From the NCBI GenBank assembly GCA_001302245.1, contig LGYU01000012.1, positions 62,001 through 126,000 on the forward strand: 64,000 nt of DNA. Direction: 5' to 3'. Each line of letters opens with the position of its first letter. Position 1 is the first letter of the stretch. This DNA is from Chitinophagaceae bacterium PMP191F. Its GTDB lineage: Bacteria; Bacteroidota; Bacteroidia; Chitinophagales; Chitinophagaceae. The notes under the pieces were generated by a model. It did no database searches and was not told the origin of the DNA. It saw only the letters and a program-made list of their open reading frames with translations. The position numbers and the translations under genes were made by a program. Shown piece after piece: positions 16,773 to 25,581 of the stretch.

Positions 16773-17666
16773 ATGAAAAATTTGTTACTGCTATTACTGG
16801 CTGCATTTATAGCACAGGGTTGCTCACAAAAACCCAAAGAAAAAAAGACCGCCGCTACCTACGTACTGAAAGAAACACTGGTAACAGGCACCGATAACGG
16901 CATGATCAACCTTGCCGGTTTCAAACGCAGTTTTATTGAAACCATCTGTCAGCGGTGGGAACTGGACAAAACCACCGATGCTTCGGATATACTGGTGTGG
17001 GACCCCAAATCCGGCGACCGTCTTTTTCCCGGTCTCGCGCTGTTTAAAGATTCTACAGCTATCGAAAATCCGCGGGGAAAAACGCTGGCAGGCAAATGGC
17101 AGATAAACAGTGACAACGATGAAATGACGCTGGTACTGACCTTTCCCGGTAAAAAACCACACCTGTATAAGGTCAAACAACTTTCATCCCGCAAACTCCG
17201 TTTAACGCTTGCTGACGACAAGGGTCAACCACTACTGCTTACACTCACTTCCGACGCCCAGGTACATCAGAATATGCAAAACGATCCTTTCTACTATACC
17301 CATCAATGGTGGCGTATTAAACCTGCAACTGCGGAAAGCGATTCTGCCATTCACGAACGTACAAAGGCCTGTATCCAATTCTATGCATTGTATTACCGCG
17401 ATTTTATCAAACGGAAAGGGCCCAAGATCTCGTTCTCCGGTTTGCCGGAAATATTTATCTGGTACAACAGGGCCATTGGTTTGCCCGACAGGGACAAGAT
17501 TGCCCAGTCATGGATCGATTGTTTTTACAACAGGGAGCAGGCCGTAAAAGCATACAACTTATTGAGGACTTTGATTGTTAATTACGAGTTCAACTGGCCT
17601 GCCGGTACCCCGGGCTGGGAATACCAGACCCATTCAGTACTGGAACAGATGTATCATAAGTTTTAA
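16773..17666 (+). CDS. Lipoprotein, unknown function (lipocalin-like N-terminal half)
   Basis: A 297-residue protein with a type II signal peptide and lipobox (LLLLLLAAFIAQGCSQ, Cys17). Residues about 50-150 are beta-rich, with RWELDKTTDAS, TLAGKWQINSDNDEMTL and RKLRLTLADDKG, and look like a lipocalin-type stress-response domain. The C-terminal half is helical (CIQFYALYYRDFIKRKG, IAQSWIDCFYNREQAVKAYNLL) and is not recognised. It diverges from the TonB receptor. Role unknown. Confidence 0.8.
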   Translation: MKNLLLLLLAAFIAQGCSQKPKEKKTAATYVLKETLVTGTDNGMINLAGFKRSFIETICQRWELDKTTDASDILVWDPKSGDRLFPGLALFKDSTAIENPRGKTLAGKWQINSDNDEMTLVLTFPGKKPHLYKVKQLSSRKLRLTLADDKGQPLLLTLTSDAQVHQNMQNDPFYYTHQWWRIKPATAESDSAIHERTKACIQFYALYYRDFIKRKGPKISFSGLPEIFIWYNRAIGLPDRDKIAQSWIDCFYNREQAVKAYNLLRTLIVNYEFNWPAGTPGWEYQTHSVLEQMYHKF

Positions 17667-17791
17667 TGTTGACAAGTTAATTAGCTGATAAGGAACTGAT
17701 TAAGGAGATCAGGAACCGGAAATCAGGAAAAATAGTGCAGGCAGGCTGGACTTATCATTTACAACTTATAACCTAAAACCTGCAACTATAG

Positions 17792-17799
17792 TATATTTG
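17792..17799 (+). promoter_or_regulatory. TAnnTTTG box upstream of mnmA
   Basis: TATATTTG lies 24 bases before the mnmA ATG. No good TTTG partner is seen at 19-23 bases, so only the -7 box is supported. The 150 bases before it hold the degenerate words 'acttataacctaaaacctgc' and 'aaccggaaatcagg'. Confidence 0.5.
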
Positions 17800-17823
17800 C
17801 AGGTTCTAAAAAATGATTAAACA

Positions 17824-18927
17824 ATGAGCCGTAAAGGAAAGGTTCTGGTAGCAATGAGTGGCGGTATTGACAGTACCGTTGCGGCTCTGATGCTGAATGA
17901 CCAGGGATATGAAGTAATTGGCATCACCATGAAAACATGGGATTATGCAGCCAGCGGCGGCGGTAAAAAAGAAACCGGCTGCTGTAATGTGGATTCCTTT
18001 AATGATGCACGCCTGGCCGCAGTACAACATGGTTTTCCGCATTATATTCTCGATATACGTGATGAATTTGGCGACTTTGTGATCGACAATTTTGTAGATG
18101 AATATCTCGCCGGTCGTACCCCCAACCCTTGTGTAATGTGCAATACCCATATCAAATGGCGTGCATTACTGAAACGTGCCGATGCACTGGGATGCGATTT
18201 CATTGCCACCGGGCATTATGGCAATATTCACCAGCACAGCAACGGACGTTTTTACATCAGCAAAGGACTGGATGATACCAAAGACCAGAGCTATGTATTG
18301 TGGGGACTGCAGCAAGACCTGCTGAGCCGTACTTTACTGCCGCTGGGCAATTTCCGTAAAACAGAGATTCGCCAGATGGCGCTGGATTACGGGTATCCTG
18401 AACTGGCTAAGAAAAGCGAAAGCTATGAAATCTGCTTTGTGCCCGACAACGACTATCGCGGTTTTTTGAAACGCCGGGTAAACGGACTGGAAGAAAAAGT
18501 GGAAGGCGGCTATTTTGTAGATAAATCCGGTAAAATACTCGGTCAGCACAGAGGCTATCCTTTCTATACCATTGGTCAGCGGAAAGGACTGGATATTGCC
18601 TTGGGTAAACCCGTATATGTAACACAGATACTGCCCGAAACCAATACAGTAGTACTGGGTGATGAAACAGATCTGAACAGCAATACCATGACGGTAGGCA
18701 AGCTGAACTGGCTGAAATACGATGGTATTACAGACGGCATGGAAGCCATTACCAAAATACGTTACAAGGATAAAGGCACTTTTTCCAACCTGTACAACCA
18801 TGCCAACGGCATAGAAGTGAAATTTTATGAAGATGCCAAAGGCATTGCGCCGGGACAAAGCGCCGTTTTCTACGAAGGCAACGACGTTATTGGCGGCGGT
18901 ATTATCCAACGGAAATCAGCCTTTTAG
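17824..18927 (+). CDS. mnmA: tRNA-specific 2-thiouridylase MnmA
   Basis: Makes 2-thiouridine at the wobble position 34 of tRNAs for Lys, Glu and Gln. The PP-loop AMSGGIDSTVAALML (about residues 10-24), the catalytic Cys in TPNPCVMCNTHIKW (about 99-112), FIATGHYGNI, DDTKDQSYVLWGL, and the second catalytic Cys in ESYEICFVPD-NDYRGFL are present. The C-terminal beta domains hold FYTIGQRKGL and GIAPGQSAVFYEG. 367 residues. A well-formed terminator follows. Confidence 0.97.
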   Translation: MSRKGKVLVAMSGGIDSTVAALMLNDQGYEVIGITMKTWDYAASGGGKKETGCCNVDSFNDARLAAVQHGFPHYILDIRDEFGDFVIDNFVDEYLAGRTPNPCVMCNTHIKWRALLKRADALGCDFIATGHYGNIHQHSNGRFYISKGLDDTKDQSYVLWGLQQDLLSRTLLPLGNFRKTEIRQMALDYGYPELAKKSESYEICFVPDNDYRGFLKRRVNGLEEKVEGGYFVDKSGKILGQHRGYPFYTIGQRKGLDIALGKPVYVTQILPETNTVVLGDETDLNSNTMTVGKLNWLKYDGITDGMEAITKIRYKDKGTFSNLYNHANGIEVKFYEDAKGIAPGQSAVFYEGNDVIGGGIIQRKSAF

Positions 18928-18985
18928 GTCAAATCGGGCTTAGGCCTCGTTTACAGACAATAAAGAGCGTGCATAATACGTTAGC

Positions 18986-19014
18986 AACCGGGAAATTCCC
19001 GGTTTTTGTATTTT
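18986..19014 (+). terminator. Intrinsic terminator after mnmA
   Basis: AACCGGGAA (18986-18994) and TTCCCGGTT (18996-19004) form a perfect 9-base stem with T-rich sequence after it (TTTGTATTTT). Confidence 0.85.
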
Positions 19015-19050
19015 ATTAAACAACAATGCTTTAAGCAACGAAAACAGGGG

Positions 19051-19058
19051 TACATTTG
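19051..19058 (+). promoter_or_regulatory. TAnnTTTG box upstream of the 19106 lipoprotein
   Basis: TACATTTG lies 47 bases before the lipoprotein ATG, downstream of the mnmA terminator, which supports an independent transcript. The -33 element is not clear. Confidence 0.5.
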
Positions 19059-19105
19059 TCTCATAGAAAATAAAATCCGATTCCAACAAGCTTAACCGGT
19101 TTTGC

Positions 19106-19876
19106 ATGAAAAGGACTGCTTTCCTGTATAGTGTGGTGATAGTTTTACTGGTGTGCGCTGCTTCCTGCGGCAAAACAACCGATACATACAATACAGCTTC
19201 CGCTATCGCTTATTTTACACCTTTACAGGTAGGAAAATACATTACCTATCGTCTTGATACCTTAAAATTTGTCAATAACACCCAGGATACCTTTGTTTCC
19301 AGCCAGATCAAAGACGTGGTGGAAGAATCCATTACCGACAACAAGGGCCGGCCGGCCTGGCGCATTGTACGTTACGGACGCCCTGTGAACAGCACTGATG
19401 AAGCGGCCTGGAGTCCTGTTAATACCTTTACAGCCACTTACGCCGATCATACACTGGAATTGGTGGAAGACAACCTGCGTTTTGTAAAACTGCACGAGCC
19501 TTTCCGTGAAGGATATTCATGGCTGGGCAATTCGTATCTGCCATACACACCTTTTGCACCACAATATGGGTTCAGCAATGATGAGGATATCCAGAAATGG
19601 AACTATACTTTTCAAGATGTGAACACTTCTATCAGCATCAATGGCAAAACGTACGACAGCACAGTTACAGTAGTACAGATAGCCGATTCATCCAACGTTC
19701 CCATTGTATATCCGCAGGGCATTGCCTACAATAACTACTGGGTTGAAAAATATGCCAAGAACATTGGTCTGGTGTACAAACAGATCATCATGTGGGAATA
19801 CCAGCCGGAAACCACTTCCCAACCCAAATACAAAACAGGTTTCGGCGTATTGCAAACCATCCTGGATCATAATTAA
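19106..19876 (+). CDS. Lipoprotein, unknown function
   Basis: 256 residues with a type II signal peptide and lipobox (VIVLLVCAASCGKTTDTY, Cys near residue 22). The mature part is beta-rich: YFTPLQVGKYITYRLDTLKF, then VVEESITDNKGRPAWRIVRY, then YDSTVTVVQIADSSNV. This pattern is common in Bacteroidota cell-surface lipoproteins, but I do not recognise a named function. It lies 44 bases upstream of the S8 protease on the same strand and is probably cotranscribed with it. Confidence 0.82.
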   Translation: MKRTAFLYSVVIVLLVCAASCGKTTDTYNTASAIAYFTPLQVGKYITYRLDTLKFVNNTQDTFVSSQIKDVVEESITDNKGRPAWRIVRYGRPVNSTDEAAWSPVNTFTATYADHTLELVEDNLRFVKLHEPFREGYSWLGNSYLPYTPFAPQYGFSNDEDIQKWNYTFQDVNTSISINGKTYDSTVTVVQIADSSNVPIVYPQGIAYNNYWVEKYAKNIGLVYKQIIMWEYQPETTSQPKYKTGFGVLQTILDHN

Positions 19877-19920
19877 CCGGTAGCACCTGATAAGTGGTAA
19901 CTTTATTACAGCATAGCTGC

Positions 19921-21618
19921 ATGAAACACTTATTTATACTCGTCTGCCTGTTTTGCTGTATCCTGCTTACACAGGCACAGTATTCACGCTATGTAATACA
20001 GTTTACCAATAAAAAAGGTACACCTTACTCCTTATCAGCACCTTCAGCATTTCTTACTGCAAAGGCAATTGAACGCAGAAACCGGTACAATATCGCGTAC
20101 GATTCCACCGATCTGCCCATAACACCTGCTTACCTGGATAGTATCCGCAATGTTCCCAACGTTACCATACTGAACGTATCCAAATGGTTAAACCAGGTAC
20201 TCATCAGAACAACAGATGCAACAGCACTGGCTGCTATCAATACATTCACTTTTGTAAAAGCCGCCACAGCAATAGCGCCCAGAATGACTGCGCCTGTTAC
20301 GGCCGGCAACATAAACAAGTGGGACACTTCTTTTACCCCATTACCACAACTTCCTTACAGGATACAGGGAATTGCCTCGCTGGAATACGGCAATATGTAC
20401 AACCAGGTACATATACACGAAGGTGAATACCTGCACAATATGGGGTACACCGGAAGAGGTATTACCATAGCAGTGATTGATGGCGGTTTCAATAGTTATA
20501 AAACCAATCCTTTTTTTGATAGTGTTCGTCTGCAGGGACGTTTTATGGGTGAATGGGATTTTGTGAACAATGAACCCAGTGTAAATGAAGATGCAGCTCA
20601 TGGCGCACAATGTCTCAGCACTATTGCAGCCAACAAACCCGGACAGGCAGTAGGCAGTGCGCCACATGCACAGTTCTGGCTGTTCCGTTCAGAAGATACC
20701 AACAGTGAGTACCCTGTGGAAGAACAGAACTGGGCCGCCGCCGCAGAATACTCTGATAGTGTGGGTGTGGACATGATCAGCACTTCACTGGGATATTCAG
20801 ATTTTGACAATGCAGCACTTAACCATACCTATGCACAACGTGATGGTAAAACCACCATAGTTACCCGCGCAGCGGCTCTTGCCACGCGAAAAGGCATACT
20901 GGTAACAGTAAGTGCGGGCAATTCAGGCGCCAGCGGCCCCGATCTTAAATACGTAAGTTGTCCGGCAGATGCAGACAGCGTGTTCACAGTAGGTTCCATC
21001 GGGTTAGACAGCGTTATTTCACCTACCAGTTCATGGGGACCTAATGGGGCAGGCAAGTTAAAACCCAATGGAGTGTCTGTAGGCGTTGGCGCAGTAGTGA
21101 TCTCCGCATCCGGAACCATAGGTTATGCCAATGGAACCTCATTTGCCAATCCCAATCTCTGCGGATTGATCGCCTGTTTGTGGCAGGCATTCCCGGAATT
21201 CAATAATCTGCAGATCATGGATGCTGTACAACGAAGTGCCAACCGGTATAATACGCCGGATTATCGTTATGGCTATGGCATTCCCAACTTCAGAAGGGCC
21301 TTTGACATTTTACAGAATAAACGCAATCCTCCTGTCAATAATTACGAAGCTATACTGGGCAATCAATGGATAAAAGCATATCCTGTGCCTTTCAGCAATA
21401 CAGTAACAGTATTACTGAAGGCGCCATCTGCCGGACGAGTACAATGGCAGTTTACCAATGCGGTTGGCCAGGTACTGGATACCCGTGTACAGGACGTTGT
21501 GGCCGGACAGATTTATGTGATCAGTTTTCCGCATACCAATGGGCTTGCCAAAGGTGTTTATTATATCCGTTATCAAAACGGGAAGAATAAATATACCCTA
21601 TCGGTTATGAAGCGGTAA
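19921..21618 (+). CDS. Secreted subtilisin-like (S8) serine protease with T9SS C-terminal sorting domain
   Basis: 565 residues from the ATG at 19921; the frame opens 27 bases earlier, but MKHLFILVCLFCCILLTQAQ is the signal peptide. The catalytic triad is Asp187 (TIAVIDGGFNSY), His227 (DAAHGAQCLSTI) and Ser407 (YANGTSFANPNLCG), with the oxyanion Asn in VTVSAGNSGASG. The last 80 residues are a type A T9SS domain (IKAYPVPFSNTVTVLLKAPS, then AVGQVLDTRVQDVVAG, then GVYYIRYQNG), so it should leave through the SprA/T9SS pathway. Its 3' end overlaps the convergent methyltransferase gene by 14 bases. Confidence 0.93.
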   Translation: MKHLFILVCLFCCILLTQAQYSRYVIQFTNKKGTPYSLSAPSAFLTAKAIERRNRYNIAYDSTDLPITPAYLDSIRNVPNVTILNVSKWLNQVLIRTTDATALAAINTFTFVKAATAIAPRMTAPVTAGNINKWDTSFTPLPQLPYRIQGIASLEYGNMYNQVHIHEGEYLHNMGYTGRGITIAVIDGGFNSYKTNPFFDSVRLQGRFMGEWDFVNNEPSVNEDAAHGAQCLSTIAANKPGQAVGSAPHAQFWLFRSEDTNSEYPVEEQNWAAAAEYSDSVGVDMISTSLGYSDFDNAALNHTYAQRDGKTTIVTRAAALATRKGILVTVSAGNSGASGPDLKYVSCPADADSVFTVGSIGLDSVISPTSSWGPNGAGKLKPNGVSVGVGAVVISASGTIGYANGTSFANPNLCGLIACLWQAFPEFNNLQIMDAVQRSANRYNTPDYRYGYGIPNFRRAFDILQNKRNPPVNNYEAILGNQWIKAYPVPFSNTVTVLLKAPSAGRVQWQFTNAVGQVLDTRVQDVVAGQIYVISFPHTNGLAKGVYYIRYQNGKNKYTLSVMKR

Positions 21619-22801
21619 ATATTGCTGCGAACAATGTATCTGCACCCTGTTCATATCCTGTAAACAATTGCTTTTTCAGTAACCGCATACGGGAATTGGA
21701 TTCAATGAACTGCACCACTTCTTCATTTTCCTGTTTAAAAACCGAACAGGTGATATACAACAGGTATCCACCGGGTTGAATATGTGTGATGACGTTTGCA
21801 ACGATCTTTTTTTGCAGCGTACTATACCTTTCAATGGCAGACATATCAAAATAAGCCAATTGTTCAGGCGTGCGTCCCCATGTACCGGAACCACTGCAGG
21901 GTACATCTGCAATAATGAGTTGATAAGGGGTATTACCAAAATTTCCTTTACTGCTGAAAGGCGGATGTGCTGCAAGATCGGCCGTAAATGAATCATACCG
22001 CTGGATACCTGCCGTTGCAAAACGTTTATGAAGGTTGAACAGGATAGAATCCCGTATGTCCGAAACAGTGAGCTGAATACCGGGCAGCATATCATAAGCC
22101 ATGATAGATTTTCCACCGCTGGCAGCACAACAATCCCATACGTTGTGTACAGGTTGATATTGTTCCTGCTGTGTTATCCATTGCAATAACTCCCCTACAC
22201 TTTGAGAACTGTAATCCTGTATTACAGCATCCCGGTCAATGGCAATAACATCATCAATTTTAGAAGTGTTGGGTAAAGCCAGGCAGGTATCATTCTTTTG
22301 CGTGAAAGCTATACCAGCCTGCTCCAGTTGCTCTTTTACGATGGCAGCTTTCCCGGGACGTATACGCAGAAAAAGGTCTGGCTGTACAAAAAAGGAAGCA
22401 CAGAAATGGTTATATATCACTTCCTCACTCAACGCGTTCTGCCAGGGAAATACATCTTTCAAAGCAAAGGGGGTATAATGTTCACTGAACAAAGTGATCT
22501 TATCCTCCAGTGGCAATCCGGCTTCTTCATCAAGATCCTGCAGCAGGTATTGCAATAAGCTACCCGGTTGACGGGCGCAGAAAAATAGCCCTGCAATGAT
22601 CTTTTTATCTGTAGCAATACCCGGCAAAGCCTTTCCCAACCGGAAAAAGGCGTAACACAGTTCACTGATATTCTTCCTGTCGCGCGAACCGTATTTTTTA
22701 TCCTGTCTGAAAAACTCTTTCAAAAAAATACTGAAAGGTTTCTTACCGTCATAGCGTTCAAGAACAGTAACAGCCGTATTGAGGTGAGAAAAATACTTCA
22801 T
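21605..22801 (-). CDS. RsmB/NOP2-family RNA cytosine-C5 methyltransferase
   Basis: 398 residues. The N-terminal third resembles the NusB-like/RsmB_N helical region (KYGSRDRKNISELCYAFFRL). The Rossmann methyltransferase core has the SAM loop WDCCAASGGKSIMAYDML, motif IV IIADVPCSGSGTWGRTPEQL, and the nucleophile Cys in motif VI, YITCSVFKQENEEVV. It probably makes m5C in rRNA, but which position cannot be read from sequence. The ATG sits 5 bases downstream of a TACCTTTG box. The gene is convergent with, and overlaps, the S8 protease end. Confidence 0.9.
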   Translation of the reverse strand: MKYFSHLNTAVTVLERYDGKKPFSIFLKEFFRQDKKYGSRDRKNISELCYAFFRLGKALPGIATDKKIIAGLFFCARQPGSLLQYLLQDLDEEAGLPLEDKITLFSEHYTPFALKDVFPWQNALSEEVIYNHFCASFFVQPDLFLRIRPGKAAIVKEQLEQAGIAFTQKNDTCLALPNTSKIDDVIAIDRDAVIQDYSSQSVGELLQWITQQEQYQPVHNVWDCCAASGGKSIMAYDMLPGIQLTVSDIRDSILFNLHKRFATAGIQRYDSFTADLAAHPPFSSKGNFGNTPYQLIIADVPCSGSGTWGRTPEQLAYFDMSAIERYSTLQKKIVANVITHIQPGGYLLYITCSVFKQENEEVVQFIESNSRMRLLKKQLFTGYEQGADTLFAAIFTAS

Positions 22802-22806
22802 TCCTG

Positions 22807-22814
22807 CAAAGGTA
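22807..22814 (-). promoter_or_regulatory. TAnnTTTG box adjacent to the rsmB-like start codon
   Basis: On the minus strand TACCTTTG (22814-22807) is followed by CAGGA and then the ATG at 22801. It fills the 13-base gap between this gene and the upstream MG2-like gene. The predicted transcript would start at or next to the ATG. The -33 region would lie inside the upstream gene and is poor (GTTTAC). Confidence 0.5.
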
Positions 22815-25256
22815 TCAATCCTGCGGCTTTCTTACAGTAAACACCTGTTCGCCATATACAACTCCATTACTGGTAACTCCCTGCACAATGATCCGGAAAC
22901 GGCCTCCGATATCGCTGGTATAAAAAGAAAAAGTTGTTTCCTTATCTGAAGTAACCACAGCCATATGTTTCCAGAATATGGTGGAGATATACTCAGCATC
23001 CGGGGGATTAGCTACAGAATAATCCGATCCATAAAATTCTTTATGGGTGTAAATACCTTTGACAGCAATCACATTATCACGCTTCATTTCATTACATCCG
23101 ACATAAGTTACCCTGCCGCCACCACTACCCGGTGAATAATATGCCTGCCCCGCAACAGGTTCTCTCCCACCGAAAGGATGGTTGGGACAGTTCAGGATAC
23201 CATACAGGCATACATAATCCCCGCAGGCATTTTTTTTAGTGCCATACAGGGAATTATCACCACCTGGCGTAACCACAACTGCAGCCAGTGTCTTTACCTT
23301 TTCATCGCCGGGTATCATGGCTTGCCGCGTATCCTGTACAGGAGATTTAGGTTCCTCCCATACAGCAGCAATTTCTGCTCCCAGTTTTTTATTCAACACC
23401 TTATAAGGATCAGTTATTTCTATATTGTACTCTCCCACACGTGCATTGCTGACAGCCAGCATTACCTTATGTCCCTGTGCCATAACAATACTTTCTCCAT
23501 CCAGTATAAATCCACCCGTAGTATCGGTGGTAAGTATGCCAATAGATGAATCATGTATTACTGCCAGCGTAGCAGGTTTTTTAAGCTGTTTCTCATATTT
23601 AGTTACCTGACCTGTAAACTGCATGGCAACATGTTGCTGCAATGTATCTTCAGGACGGGCTTGTATCATTTCCTGCCACGTATACCGGCGCCAGCCTTTT
23701 ATCAGCAATACATTCTGCAGATAGTCCACGGCTGTTTTATCATTACTCACCGGCCTGTAGCGGTAAGGCATAGGCTGCAGTGCATGCTTCAGGTAAAAAT
23801 AACTTTCGATATCCTGCATTTTTCTAGCCTCCAGCCTGTTCTCCTGTACACAGGCTATAGATACCAATGCTTTTCCGCCGTTCGCAGTATCGCCACCCAG
23901 TTTTAACGATAGTTGCACTTTCTGCCGGGTATTATAGTACTGGCTGTCTGTAGTAATACGAATAAATGATCTTCTGTAGTAATGTGCAAAGATCATCCGT
24001 TCGGTCCAGGGTCTGCCCACACTGTCCAGCAGTGTAACCACTATCAACCCTTTAGGCACGTCCTGCAGCGGAAAGGTCAGTTCTTTGGATACAGGTTGTT
24101 TTACCTGCAGATCAAATACCTGGTAAACCTGCCGGTAATCGTGCAATACCAGGTGATACATTCCGGTCTGCATGGTGGAGAGTTTCACAGTAACAGAATC
24201 TTCTGCCAATGCATTTCTGATTCCCACTACTGGTCCCTCTGGCAAGGTAGCCGGTAAAAAATATTCCTTACCTGCACTCCCGTTATTCAACAGTTTAAGC
24301 GTGTACTTATTACCCGGCTGGGGTGCCAGTTCAAAATGCCCCATGCCATAACTATCAGTCTGTATGGTGTCCAGCACATGTCCGTTTTCATATAACAATG
24401 CGGTAGCGGGCAATGGTTCGCCGACAGCAGTAGTTACTTCAACACCTACCACACAAAACATATCATCTATAAGGTGTCCGCCTTCAGGATAAAATTTTAC
24501 TACCGGCTCTTTATCATATACGGGTAACTGTAACCTAATCCTTTTTATTTCCTTATCAGCTGTTACCTGCACCTGCAACAGGTTGTTGGCGGCTGTGATC
24601 TTTGCAGCTGGTACTACAAAAACATGTTCGCCAAATGCATTGGTTTTCGTTCTCCCTGATGCAATGACCTGTTTACCCTTGCCAATTGTATAAATGACCT
24701 CTGCACCTGTCAGTACACGTCCATCCTTTGTGGTTGCTTTTAACAACATTCTTACAGAATCGGTCCGGGCTTGTGCTGTATCTGTTATTTTTAGTAATGC
24801 TGTAAAGTTAGCGTCCGTAACTGTTTTAATGGTAACAGGCTGTATAAATACGTCTTCAGGAATACCGTTTATAAGCTGGTTGGTGTAAGCAATCAGGCTG
24901 TAATTACCGGGGGGCAATGAATCGGGGAGTAATATATTGCCAAAAGAAAGACCATTGGCCATTACAAACTTTTCTTCTGCCGCTACAGTACTGTCTGCAT
25001 TATTCAGCAATGCAATAGATAATGTATTGTATATTTTTGCAGGATTTCCTTTTAATATATACCCGGTAAACCAAACGCTTTCATTATTGGTATAAACTGT
25101 TTTATCAAAATGTACAAACAAGGCTGCATAAGGTTTCTGCAGGTTATAGTAATGCATTTTAAGAATAAAATCATCACCTGCTCCGTGCTCCTGTGCCTTA
25201 GAATAGGATGCTATTAACAGCATTATTAAAATACCTGATATTATGCGTAACTGCAT
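22815..25256 (-). CDS. Secreted macroglobulin-like (MG2-domain) protein, paralogue A
   Basis: 813 residues from the ATG at 25256 (signal peptide MQLRIISGILIMLLIASYSK, then AQ); the frame opens earlier, but those residues lack signal features. An MG2-type domain is clear at about residues 40-140 (LFVHFDKTVYTNNESVWFTG, LPPGNYSLIAYTNQL). MG3-like text follows (VKFYPEGGHLIDD, GEPLPATALLYENG, SYGMGHFELAPQPG). Near the C terminus are a cysteine motif (ACGDYVCLYGILNCPNHPFG) and a final macroglobulin-like strand set (TFSFYTSDIGGRFRIIVQGV). No thioester motif. Location probably periplasm or outer membrane. Tandem duplicate of the 25582-28017 gene. Confidence 0.8.
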   Translation of the reverse strand: MQLRIISGILIMLLIASYSKAQEHGAGDDFILKMHYYNLQKPYAALFVHFDKTVYTNNESVWFTGYILKGNPAKIYNTLSIALLNNADSTVAAEEKFVMANGLSFGNILLPDSLPPGNYSLIAYTNQLINGIPEDVFIQPVTIKTVTDANFTALLKITDTAQARTDSVRMLLKATTKDGRVLTGAEVIYTIGKGKQVIASGRTKTNAFGEHVFVVPAAKITAANNLLQVQVTADKEIKRIRLQLPVYDKEPVVKFYPEGGHLIDDMFCVVGVEVTTAVGEPLPATALLYENGHVLDTIQTDSYGMGHFELAPQPGNKYTLKLLNNGSAGKEYFLPATLPEGPVVGIRNALAEDSVTVKLSTMQTGMYHLVLHDYRQVYQVFDLQVKQPVSKELTFPLQDVPKGLIVVTLLDSVGRPWTERMIFAHYYRRSFIRITTDSQYYNTRQKVQLSLKLGGDTANGGKALVSIACVQENRLEARKMQDIESYFYLKHALQPMPYRYRPVSNDKTAVDYLQNVLLIKGWRRYTWQEMIQARPEDTLQQHVAMQFTGQVTKYEKQLKKPATLAVIHDSSIGILTTDTTGGFILDGESIVMAQGHKVMLAVSNARVGEYNIEITDPYKVLNKKLGAEIAAVWEEPKSPVQDTRQAMIPGDEKVKTLAAVVVTPGGDNSLYGTKKNACGDYVCLYGILNCPNHPFGGREPVAGQAYYSPGSGGGRVTYVGCNEMKRDNVIAVKGIYTHKEFYGSDYSVANPPDAEYISTIFWKHMAVVTSDKETTFSFYTSDIGGRFRIIVQGVTSNGVVYGEQVFTVRKPQD

Positions 25257-25581
25257 TTCCGGAATGCTAAGTAATTTTACCGTTGGCTTATTAACCATCC
25301 AACCCAAATTTGCCAACTGAATTAAAAGATTTTTGTATTATAAAAATACAATCATACCGCTATATCTCCTACTGCAGCATGTAATATTAGTGGGTTTTTG
25401 ATTCTACACAAGTAAAGACAAAGCCATTTCAAAGTCATATATCTGCTACACTACCTCTTACGGTTTTAATAATCCCTCACGCGCTTTTAGCAGTTTTTTT
25501 CGCTCATCATAGACGCCCAGGAACAATAGTAGCAGTATAAAATATAAAGTGCGAGATATGCATTATCGGGCTATGAAGGCA
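25257..25581. other. Spacer between the two MG2-like paralogues
   Basis: About 325 bases with no gene. A TTGTATT/AATACAA hairpin (25333-25351) lies just upstream of paralogue A. I see no exact TAnnTTTG box on the minus strand, so the promoter of paralogue A is unknown. Confidence 0.4.
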
